Shown one piece after another: positions 15,587 to 23,252 of a stretch of 27,435 nucleotides of DNA. Position 1 is the first letter of the stretch; each line of letters begins with the position of its first letter. The notes below the pieces were generated by a model. That model was not told the DNA's origin, searched no databases, and was given only the letters and a program-made list of their open reading frames with translations. Source of the stretch: Stramenopiles sp. TOSAG23-3 (Eukaryota; Sar). The DNA is taken from contig LT642261.1 of the NCBI GenBank assembly GCA_900128585.1, positions 1-27,435 on the forward strand, written 5' to 3'. The translations under genes were made by a program, and so were the position numbers.

Positions 15587-17404
15587 ATGAATTTGATCGG
15601 TGGAACCTCGCCGGCGCGGGGTAGTGAATATACTCCGGTCACAGTCATGTCCTTTCAGAAAAATCCATCGGTGTTTCGAGAGCATGTTCATCGCGAACTT
15701 CGTCGGGCAACCGTTGAAGCGGGACAAAGGGGGCTGAAGCAGAGCTGTGCGTGGGCGGCGGACCTGTTGCAAACGGTATCCTCGAACGTCATGGAGACGT
15801 CGAACGAGAACGCCCCAGACCCGTCCTCCGCCAACAACCAGCAGGGCAGCAGGGGTGGGGGCGCGAACGTGCAGCCGACCTTTGCCTCCAGAACCTCGGA
15901 CGCCTACCTGCTGGCTAAGTCGTACTTTGACATGGCCGAGTACAAGCGCGCGGCATATGCCCTTCGCGAATGCACCGACTCGAGCGACGACCGGCTGGGG
16001 TGTTTCCTTCGCCTCTACTCCCTGTACCTCGCCGGGGAGAAGAGAAAGGAGGAAGAGCTCATGGAGACCAAGGACGCGCTGCAGCGGTGCCAGGTTGTGA
16101 ACCGAGAGCTGAACGCCCTTGTGAAAAACCTGGAAGACGCCTGCGAGGGTCCGGGGGGGGCGGCCAAGGGGGCGACGGACGGGTACTTTCTCCATATTTT
16201 TGGGTCGGTCTTGAAGAAGCTCGGGCGAAAGGAAAAGGCCCGAGACGTCCTCTGCCGCGCCGTTCAGCACGCGCCGTGGAACTGGAGCGCGTGGCTGGAC
16301 TTGGCCTCGGTCAGCATGGACGCGGAGATCTTCGACGAGCTGGAAAACTCCCTCCCCGAGCACGTTATGAAACGATTTTTCATGGGACACGTGCTGCGCG
16401 AGCTGCAACAGCACTCGGAAGCCCTCGACATTTTCGACACCCTGGAGCATATTTTTCCAAACAGCAAGCACGTCCTGGCAGAGAAGGCGCTGACGCTCTA
16501 CCATATGCGAGACTTTGACGAATCGGAAGAACTCTTCGAACAGCTAAACGGCCATGACCCCCACCGCCTTGAGACCATGGACACGTACAGCAACATCCTG
16601 TACGTGAAAGAAGACCGAGCTGCCCTGTCCCTTCTTGCGCACCGGGCGATGGAGAACAACAAGTATTGCCCAGAGACGTGCTGCATCGTTGGCAATTATT
16701 ACAGTTTGAAGCACCACCACGAGAAAGCCGTGCTGTACTTTCGCCGGGCTCTGAAGCTGGACCCGGACTACCTGTCCGCGTGGACCCTCATGGGGCACGA
16801 GTACGTAGAAATGAAGAACACCGCGGCAGCCATCGAAGCGTACCGCAGGGCCGTGGACATCAACCCGCGTGACTACCGAGCGTGGTACGGCCTGGGCCAA
16901 ACGTACGAAATGTTGGGCATGCAGTACTACGCACTCCACTACTACCGTAAGGCCGCCACCTTGCGGCCGTACGACTCGAGGATGTGGACGGCGCTGGGGA
17001 ATTGCTTTGACCTTCTGGAACGGACAGACTGCGCCATCGATTGCTACCAACGTGCCGATCGGCACGGCGACCGAGAGGGGATCGCCGCGCAGAAATTGGG
17101 GAGCCTGCACCACAAAAACGGCGACGACGAGGAAGCGGCGCGTTACTACGAAAAATTTTTGAACACCCAAGGGGACGATGGAAACGGCGTAATGATGGCG
17201 AACGCCGGCGGCGGGGGGGGGAACGGCGACGGCCTTGCAGAGACGCTGTTGTTTCTTGCGCGGTACCATAAAGATCGACAGGCCTACGACGTGGCAGAAA
17301 ATTATTGCCGTAGACTGTTAGACTTACCAAGCACCTCAGAGAAAAACGAGGCGAAAGCCATGTTGCGAGAGTTGAAAAGCAGGAGGGGAGCAGGTACCTC
17401 GTAG
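15587..17404 (+). CDS. APC8: Anaphase-promoting complex subunit 8 (APC8/CDC23), TPR protein
   Basis: This 605-residue protein is close to the usual 560-620 for the family. The N-terminal family signature is clear at about 30-62 (REHVHRELRRA and QRGLKQSCAWAADLL; compare RGL..S.KWA.EL in CDC23 proteins). Tandem TPRs fill about 85-570, with strongly conserved units at about 360-470 (NYYSLKHHHEKAVLYFRRAL, AWTLMGHEYVEMKNT, AWYGLGQTYEMLGM). APC8 is a TPR scaffold subunit of the APC/C ubiquitin ligase, which targets cyclins and securin and binds the Ile-Arg tails of coactivators or APC10 in neighbouring TPR subunits. Oddities are two inserts, a Gly/Ala stretch at about 186-196 and a glycine-rich loop at about 538-548, both in short poly-G DNA. 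The ATG at 15587 is the first in frame; a second at 15647 (MSFQKNP) is possible. Confidence 0.95.
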   Translation: MNLIGGTSPARGSEYTPVTVMSFQKNPSVFREHVHRELRRATVEAGQRGLKQSCAWAADLLQTVSSNVMETSNENAPDPSSANNQQGSRGGGANVQPTFASRTSDAYLLAKSYFDMAEYKRAAYALRECTDSSDDRLGCFLRLYSLYLAGEKRKEEELMETKDALQRCQVVNRELNALVKNLEDACEGPGGAAKGATDGYFLHIFGSVLKKLGRKEKARDVLCRAVQHAPWNWSAWLDLASVSMDAEIFDELENSLPEHVMKRFFMGHVLRELQQHSEALDIFDTLEHIFPNSKHVLAEKALTLYHMRDFDESEELFEQLNGHDPHRLETMDTYSNILYVKEDRAALSLLAHRAMENNKYCPETCCIVGNYYSLKHHHEKAVLYFRRALKLDPDYLSAWTLMGHEYVEMKNTAAAIEAYRRAVDINPRDYRAWYGLGQTYEMLGMQYYALHYYRKAATLRPYDSRMWTALGNCFDLLERTDCAIDCYQRADRHGDREGIAAQKLGSLHHKNGDDEEAARYYEKFLNTQGDDGNGVMMANAGGGGGNGDGLAETLLFLARYHKDRQAYDVAENYCRRLLDLPSTSEKNEAKAMLRELKSRRGAGTS

Positions 17405-17594
17405 GCATCTATCAATAAGAGTTATTTTAGTCGTAAGTCGTAATATCATTCATTAGGTATGATAAAAGTAAGGATTAAAATAAATTTTAAAGAAGGGCAT
17501 ATTGTATCTTCTTTTTTAATATTTGTAATAGTATGAGGGGTGGTCCTTCAACTTAAATGACCATAGTGGCACCGTGAAGCAATCAATTGTTGCA
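17405..17594. other. Convergent 3' spacer between APC8 and EF-hand genes
   Basis: This is only 190 bp. AATAAA-like motifs occur for the plus-strand gene (AATAAG near 17414 and AAATAAA near 17477). The minus-strand gene has an A/T-rich tract at about 17507-17535. The two transcripts probably overlap at their 3' ends. Confidence 0.45.
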
Positions 17595-19076
17595 CTACTC
17601 CTCTGCGGGCGCATCTTCTGACGCTTTCTCTTCCGCTGGGGCGGTCTCCTCTGCAGCAGCAGGCGCTTCCCCTTTGTCCTCCTCAGGAGCAGCAGGCGCT
17701 TCCCCTTTGTCTTCCTCTGCAGCAGCAGGCGCTTCCTCTTTGGCATCGTCCTTATTCTCGGTTTGTTCTGCGGCACTGTCGCTTGCCTCTGCATCTTTGG
17801 ACTCTGCGTCTTTTCCGTCTGCCTTCTTTGGGATCAGGTTTGCGGGATTAACAGCGTTCCCGACTGCCCCGAGTCCACTGCCCACTGCGCCGAGTCCACT
17901 GCCGATCCCACTTCCAACCGCGTTCAGGCCACTCCCCAAGGCATTTATCCCAGAGCCAAGGCCTGACCCGATTGCGCCCAGGTCCATCTCAATCTTTGGC
18001 ATAAAGTCCATGAAACCCTTGGATGCATCGTGGTAGGCTTTGGACAGCAAGACGTACATTTCGTCCTTGCACAATTGCCCGTTGCCATCTGTATCGATCC
18101 ACTCCAAGCATTTTGTGACGTTCTCGGTCGTTATGGAGTGGATGCGGTGGGATTTATCGTCTTTGAAATCCTCCTGCAGCTTCTTGAACAGATCAATCAT
18201 TTTGTCTTTTGACACCTGCCCGTCACCGTCGGCAAAGGAATCGAATGCTTTGTTGACTTCTACGCATTTGCTGGCAAACTCCTTTCTTCCATCGTTGCAC
18301 ATGCGTTTGTACGCTTCGTACTCGTTCCCGTCTTTTGCTAAGGCTAGGATAAAGTGGTGGTAGTCTAGACTGTCCTTAACAACAATTGGCTTGCTGCCGA
18401 GTGAACCGCGCAACGCTTTCCCGTCTTCGGAGCTTAGCCAATCGACCAGGGTGTCAACGTAGCTAGCGTTGGACGAAATTTCACGGGCGTGCTCCTTCTC
18501 CCAAGCTGCCATCGCCGCCTCTTCGTCTTTCTCAGCCTTCTCCAGGGCCACCTTCAGCTCTTGCTCTTTCTTTAAAAGCGCTGTTTTCTTGTCGGCGTCT
18601 TCCTCTTTTCCGGACGCCTCCTTGGCCTCGGTGTACGCCGTTGCCGCTGCCAGGACGGCGTCGTGGGCGTTCGCCTTGTTCTTGTTGCACTGCTTGTTGC
18701 TTTCCACCCGTTCCGTCGTGATGGATTGGAGAAGTTCTTTCAGGGCGTCTTTTGAGATCCACGCGTTCAGCTTGAACTGTTCGCGCTTGTCCTTGTTCCC
18801 CTTCAACGAATCGATGGCGGTCCCTTTGATGCCATCTAGGCGTTCCAATTCTTTCTTCTCGTCGTCCGTCAAGGCGTCGGCTTCCTTTGCCTTGAGCGTT
18901 TCTAACGTTTTCGCATCGGCTTCGCTCAGCGCTAGCTCTGCGACTTTAGTCAAGAACCGGTTCCATTCCTTGCAATCGGAATCAAAGTATTTCGTGATGT
19001 ACGCTTCCAGATCCGATGCGGTCTGCATGTTGGACGATTGGCTCTCGTCACGCTCGCCTCCACAAATGTTTCCCAT
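17595..19076 (-). CDS. EF-hand protein with probable N-terminal acylation and Gly- and Ala/Glu-rich tail
   Basis: This is a 493-residue protein. It starts MGNICGG: Gly2 fits N-myristoylation and Cys5 fits palmitoylation, which would anchor it on the inner face of a membrane. Residues 45-200 are charged and helical, probably coiled coil. The second EF-hand (328-339, DTDGNGQLCKDE) has all usual Ca2+ ligands. The first (281-292, FADGDGQVSKDK) has Phe at position 1 and Lys at position 12, so it should bind poorly. Residues about 367-407 are a Gly-Ser-Gly-Leu-Gly-Ala-Val repeat. The tail from about 420 is acidic Ala/Glu/Lys/Pro, with EEDKGEAPAA twice. The role is inferred as a membrane-tethered calcium sensor. 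ATG 19076 is unambiguous because the acylation motif depends on it. Confidence 0.85.
   Translation of the reverse strand: MGNICGGERDESQSSNMQTASDLEAYITKYFDSDCKEWNRFLTKVAELALSEADAKTLETLKAKEADALTDDEKKELERLDGIKGTAIDSLKGNKDKREQFKLNAWISKDALKELLQSITTERVESNKQCNKNKANAHDAVLAAATAYTEAKEASGKEEDADKKTALLKKEQELKVALEKAEKDEEAAMAAWEKEHAREISSNASYVDTLVDWLSSEDGKALRGSLGSKPIVVKDSLDYHHFILALAKDGNEYEAYKRMCNDGRKEFASKCVEVNKAFDSFADGDGQVSKDKMIDLFKKLQEDFKDDKSHRIHSITTENVTKCLEWIDTDGNGQLCKDEMYVLLSKAYHDASKGFMDFMPKIEMDLGAIGSGLGSGINALGSGLNAVGSGIGSGLGAVGSGLGAVGNAVNPANLIPKKADGKDAESKDAEASDSAAEQTENKDDAKEEAPAAAEEDKGEAPAAPEEDKGEAPAAAEETAPAEEKASEDAPAEE
17655..17740. repeat. Coding tandem repeat in the EF-hand gene tail
   Basis: A unit of about 33-36 bp encoding E-E-D-K-G-E-A-P-A-A occurs two to three times. 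The copies differ by small substitutions and by Ala-to-Pro changes. This is an in-frame minisatellite likely to vary in copy number among strains. Confidence 0.65.
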
Positions 19077-19130
19077 GGTTGTAACGAATGTCTTTGTTTA
19101 TGGAATAATTGCCTCTACGTTTGTACGTGT

Positions 19131-19143
19131 ATGTATATATAAA
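19131..19143 (-). promoter_or_regulatory. TATA-like element of the EF-hand gene
   Basis: On the minus strand this is TTTATATATACAT, the same 13-mer as at 9014-9026. It ends 55 bp upstream of the ATG at 19076, a plausible core-promoter position with a short 5' UTR. Confidence 0.4.
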
Positions 19144-19658
19144 TGAACTTTTAGCATATACAGGGAATGAATGCTAAGACGAACCATATTTTTGTCAATC
19201 ATCAATTCATTCATGCAGCGATCCCTTCATTCATCTCTGGAAGACACACTCACACACACACTCAGCTCTTTTCTACTGAAACGAAATGAGCATAAAAAGA
19301 ACTTGTTTTTTTTACTGTATACTATTCCTATATTAAAATGATGAATTACATTATCCAACGGACCTCCACACAAATAAAAAATCCAAAATAAAAATATCTT
19401 CTTTCTTCCTCTTTTATATTATGTACAATACTGATTATTGTACAAATATATTAAATATATAATAATACAATTAATGATTAGAAAAGGAACAAACATCCTA
19501 TGCATAAAATATGTAACAAAAGTTTTGTTATAATAAAGTTCCAAATAGAAGAAAACATTCATTGGTTTCTTCGTTTCTTCGTTTCTTTTTAATTATAATA
19601 TTGAAATAGCATGAACACCTTAACTCCTCCTTTTTTTTAAATTCCTTTTTGGATACAG

Positions 19659-19833
19659 TTCCTTTCTCTTCTTCTTTCTTTCTCTTCTTCTTTCTCTTCT
19701 TCTTCTTTCTCTTCTTCTTTCTCTTCTTCTTCTTTCTCTTCTTCTTTCTCTTCTTCCTTCCTTCCTTCTTCTTTTTTCTCTTCTTCTTTCCTTCCTTCTT
19801 CCTTCCTTTCTTCCTTTCCTCCTTTCTTTCTTT
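19659..19833. repeat. 175-bp uninterrupted pyrimidine run (TTC/TTTC-rich)
   Basis: Every base from 19659 to 19833 is C or T, mainly TTCTTC, TTTCTC and TTCC units. A run this long can form triplex (H-DNA) structures. It lies about 270 bp beyond the 3' end of the DUF229 gene and about 580 bp upstream of the EF-hand gene. Confidence 0.95.
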
Positions 19834-20102
19834 GTTTTCTTATGCTTTGAGCTCTTCGCTCTTCTTACACATTATACTGTGTACACTGCTGTGTATACCT
19901 TATAATCCGTATATATATTATACTACTAATATATATAGGTACGTACCATAAATACTATACACAGTGCTATATAGGTATTATATATTACATGTTTTTTTTA
20001 AATTTATTTTTAAATAATAATTATTCAAAATTCAAAATTCAAAATTATTATTTTATTATTAATTATTATATAAAAAAGATGCTTAAAATGACACGTTGTT
20101 TT

Positions 20103-22595
20103 TCAACACAAACAATACAAATGATCGAGAGTTCTTAATTCTGGTGTGGAGGCCGCTTTTATTGCAGCTTTGCAGGATTTTGGCATGGGGGTTACCCTGT
20201 CCATACCAATCACAAATGAACCCTTCCCCCCCCCCAACCCCGCCGTGGTCCCACCGGTTTGTTTTCCCACGAGGGACATTGGTGCAGAGAACCGTTTCTC
20301 TTTGTCTCTCTGCACAATTATAGTCGATTTAAACTGAGACTCTGGTTCCTCTTTCACAGAAAACCACATCTGGAAGGTGTAATTTCCCTCCGCGTCCTTC
20401 CCAATCGCGTTCGGGGGCGGTTCTTGGAGTTCGAGGCTTTTCATTTGGCCCAAATGGGGCACCTTGCAACCGGGAACTTTTCCATTGCCACCCATGACCG
20501 CTAGTTGTTTCTCGGACAAAACTTTCAGCCTTTCCACAATCTCTTCGTACATCTCGGGCAGCTGTGCTTTCGTCGACACGGAATAAAGTATTTTCTTTGC
20601 GCCCAAATGGCAGGTACAACGAGACACGGGGATCCTCGCCTCTGCACACACTCGGTTGGGATTAAGCCTTTCAAAAATACTTTTCCCTTCGACTGCATTC
20701 CCTTCGAAAGGGCTCCACATTTTACTATCGGTGTTGTATCGCAGGTTTGCTTCCCCGCCTTCCACAAGGTGCCGAAGAGTCGCATAGATGTCCAATGAAT
20801 GCGTGACCACCCGTTGGTTATCCGCCAGAACATCGCCGTAATCGTCTGCAACAGCCTTCGGGACCAGGACGCGGAATATAGGGTTCGTGTTGTACATGTG
20901 CCTTAGAGTTTCTGAGTTTTGACTTCCCCCATATCGTGCCCCGTGGTCTGCATTGATTATGACAATGGTGTCGGCCCCTCCGCCATCACGCTCCAAGTTT
21001 CGCAAAAATGTTGTTAACGGCTCATCGACCATACGAGCGTTCAACAGGTTGCTGTTGTGCATATCCTCGTTCTCCATCTGGGCGACAAAGGGGGTTCGAG
21101 CACTTCGAGCTGCCTTGGCGAATTCATGCAAGTATTCAAGGCCGTGGCTCGGGCCCGGCTTCCCCCCCAAACAGTGAAAGGAGTGACCCGATGAGTAGGC
21201 CTGGTAACCATAGTAGCCCCCGTTCAGGCTCAATGATTCGCGCAAAACAACATCCGCTGCCCTCTGTACCGTGCTGAAATCGTTTTGATAATCTGTGCCA
21301 TACGATAGTCCCTGTAGTACGGACATGGTCGAGTAAAATGTGGCGAAGCGTTTGTTTTTCCCAGCCCAATGCCACCATGGACCAGGTTCTAAATCTTCAG
21401 CGGCAGTGTTGCGGCTATGACTGATTTTATATATGGGGACCCCGGCAAACGCGGCGAAGAGGTTAGGGAACGTGTCGTCGCTGTACGCGTTGTGGTTCGC
21501 AAAGTCGTACGCGGCCCAAGCATGGTCCCGTCCCGAACGTTGCGATCTATTAAACGATCTATCACGAAAAAATGTCTGAAACATGGGCATTTCGCTGATT
21601 CCCTGAAATCGAGACAACGAATCAAATTGCATCGCGATGACGTTGTATTTTCGTTTTGCGTTTGGCCCACTGCCAACAGGGCTGTCTCTACCCCCTCCTG
21701 CCCGATTGCTGTACTTCTCAAAAACGTGACCAAATTTTGGGGGGATGACAATGTTAAAATCGTCGAAGCAACCGTAGAGAAATTCCCCGTTTGGCAGGTT
21801 GCAAACGTACTCTAGCCAACCAACGGGTTCCCCATACCGAGTCAGCGTAAAAATAGATGGGGGCAACCGCATCTCGGCCACGACGTCTGGGATTAAGTGC
21901 CACAGCAGGTTTTTTTGCCGGCACGTCAGCTGGACCGCCTGAAATTTGGCTGGAAGGCACAGAATGCGACACTCCTGTTCACCCTGCTTTGGATTGTTCG
22001 TAGTTCTGCACTTTGGTAACTGACTCAATTCTTCGTACTCCAAACGTTTGGTTGAAGGGCGTTCCCCCATATTTTTGATATCGTCGGGCTCCGCTTTCTC
22101 AAATCCCCGTTTCGTCCAGCTGAACGGAACGTAAGTAACGTCCAACCGAGTGTCACAGTGCACGGCAACTGTCGACTCGTCGGCCCCGCACAAGGCAGGG
22201 TCAGCCCCTCTATCGTGCGAGGAGAACGGCCGGTTTGTCTTTCTACAATATTCTGTGCTATTTTCTGGTGCACTGTAGTGGTTTTTTTGGTACTCTTGGT
22301 TGAAACGACATATGTCTTTAGCAGGGGGGATCAAAACATTGCACCCGCTCTTTTTGCCCGTCAGAGGTGACGCTCCGTCCATAATTCTCTTCTCGCAGAG
22401 TTTCTGGTGCACAAGCATGTCGTTAAATTTTCCGGCCCGTATTTTTGCAGTTCTAGATTTGCCATCGCCCAGGCCGAACAGGCCGAACATGGAATATGAA
22501 TTCGCCCCGAGAACAAAAACAATGACAGCCCCTATATATACAAAGCGTCGCCGAAACGGTAGCGCAGAAGGTGGGCGGAAGGCACTCTCCGCCAT
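20103..22595 (-). CDS. DUF229 family sulfatase-like type II membrane protein
   Basis: This is an 830-residue protein. A short basic N-terminus precedes one membrane helix at about 18-38 (FVYIGAVIVFVLGANSYSMF), so the rest should be lumenal, as in Golgi enzymes. Residues about 60-310 are a Cys-rich region. The DUF229 domain (PF02995, alkaline-phosphatase/sulfatase fold) starts at about 315 with FDSLSRF (Asp325). It continues with the NAYSDDTFPNLFAAFAGVPI segment, where Thr375 sits in the usual nucleophile position, and ADHGARYG (549-556), a metal-site motif. The C-terminal 200 residues are a separate Cys-containing region. Members are suspected hydrolases or transferases acting on glycans or other phosphate or sulfate esters, but the substrate is unknown. 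The ORF extends to a GTG at 22613; I use the ATG at 22595. Confidence 0.9.
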   Translation of the reverse strand: MAESAFRPPSALPFRRRFVYIGAVIVFVLGANSYSMFGLFGLGDGKSRTAKIRAGKFNDMLVHQKLCEKRIMDGASPLTGKKSGCNVLIPPAKDICRFNQEYQKNHYSAPENSTEYCRKTNRPFSSHDRGADPALCGADESTVAVHCDTRLDVTYVPFSWTKRGFEKAEPDDIKNMGERPSTKRLEYEELSQLPKCRTTNNPKQGEQECRILCLPAKFQAVQLTCRQKNLLWHLIPDVVAEMRLPPSIFTLTRYGEPVGWLEYVCNLPNGEFLYGCFDDFNIVIPPKFGHVFEKYSNRAGGGRDSPVGSGPNAKRKYNVIAMQFDSLSRFQGISEMPMFQTFFRDRSFNRSQRSGRDHAWAAYDFANHNAYSDDTFPNLFAAFAGVPIYKISHSRNTAAEDLEPGPWWHWAGKNKRFATFYSTMSVLQGLSYGTDYQNDFSTVQRAADVVLRESLSLNGGYYGYQAYSSGHSFHCLGGKPGPSHGLEYLHEFAKAARSARTPFVAQMENEDMHNSNLLNARMVDEPLTTFLRNLERDGGGADTIVIINADHGARYGGSQNSETLRHMYNTNPIFRVLVPKAVADDYGDVLADNQRVVTHSLDIYATLRHLVEGGEANLRYNTDSKMWSPFEGNAVEGKSIFERLNPNRVCAEARIPVSRCTCHLGAKKILYSVSTKAQLPEMYEEIVERLKVLSEKQLAVMGGNGKVPGCKVPHLGQMKSLELQEPPPNAIGKDAEGNYTFQMWFSVKEEPESQFKSTIIVQRDKEKRFSAPMSLVGKQTGGTTAGLGGGKGSFVIGMDRVTPMPKSCKAAIKAASTPELRTLDHLYCLC

Positions 22596-23252
22596 GCCCA
22601 GAAATGCCCACACGACAAAACAACTAACCCGTCGTGTGTTAATTCAATTGCCCTTGCGGTATTTTCTATTAAAATTAATTGTCAATATATTGCGTCGTTG
22701 TCGTTGCCGTTGTCGTTCCATTTATTTTTACTTTTGATTAGATTAACGATGATGAAAATATAATTTTTAGGATTTTTTGTATTATTCTTGTTAGTATTTA
22801 TTCCAACATTCTTCCAACTTCCAACAACAACAAAAAAGAAGAAGAAGAAGAATGAAAGAAGAAGAAGAAAAAATAAAGAAGAAGAAAGAAGAAGAAGAAA
22901 GAAGAAGAAGAAGAAGAAGAGAGGAGAGAGAAGAAGAAGAAGAAGAAGAAGAAGAAGAAGAAGAAGAAGAAGAAGAAGAAGAAGGAGAAGAGAGAAGAGA
23001 GAAGAAGGAGAAGAGAGGAGAGAGAAGAAGAAGAAGAGAGAAGAAGAGAGAAGAGAGAAGAGGAGGAGGATATTTTTTTAGTATAATATTAATAGTAAGA
23101 AGAAGATGTTAAAAATTATTAAATATCTTCGGTACAGGTAGTACGAACCGCGAATGCGAACAACCTGCTCCTTTAGTTCTATTTGACTAACTTTTTTAAA
23201 GGACTCGAAATAAAAATCTCTTTTATTTTCTTCAACACTTCCAAGAACTCTT
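22596..23252. other. Spacer between two minus-strand genes with a long purine run
   Basis: These 657 bp hold the promoter of the DUF229 gene and the 3' UTR of the multi-pass protein gene. A short GTCGTT-type repeat lies at about 22694-22717, AT-rich DNA follows, then the purine run (22875-23070). The Lys/Arg/Glu ORFs across it are simple-sequence artefacts. Confidence 0.55.
22875..23070. repeat. 196-bp uninterrupted purine run (GAA/GAGA-rich)
   Basis: Every base from 22875 to 23070 is A or G, mostly GAAGAA with later GAGAGA and GGAGGA units. A slightly interrupted lead-in begins near 22833. It is the complement type of the pyrimidine run at 19659-19833, so the two form a loose inverted pair around the DUF229 gene. 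Confidence 0.95.

Larger units (their letters stand above)
19077..20102. other. 1.0-kb spacer between two minus-strand genes
   Basis: It holds the EF-hand promoter on the left and the 3' UTR of the DUF229 gene on the right. Contents in order: the TATA-like element (19131-19143), a CA-rich bit near 19245-19262, AT-rich unique DNA, the pure pyrimidine run (19659-19833), then TATATA-rich and AATT-rich DNA to about 20090. I see no gene in it. Confidence 0.55.

Noticed and set aside
15401-16504. A 367-codon minus-strand ORF
   Set aside because: It is antisense to APC8, whose frame is certain, and it runs out into AT-rich spacer with low-complexity residues.
22788-23112. Plus-strand ORFs encoding runs of Glu, Arg and Lys
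   Set aside because: They simply translate the GAA/GAGA purine run, with no other sequence content.
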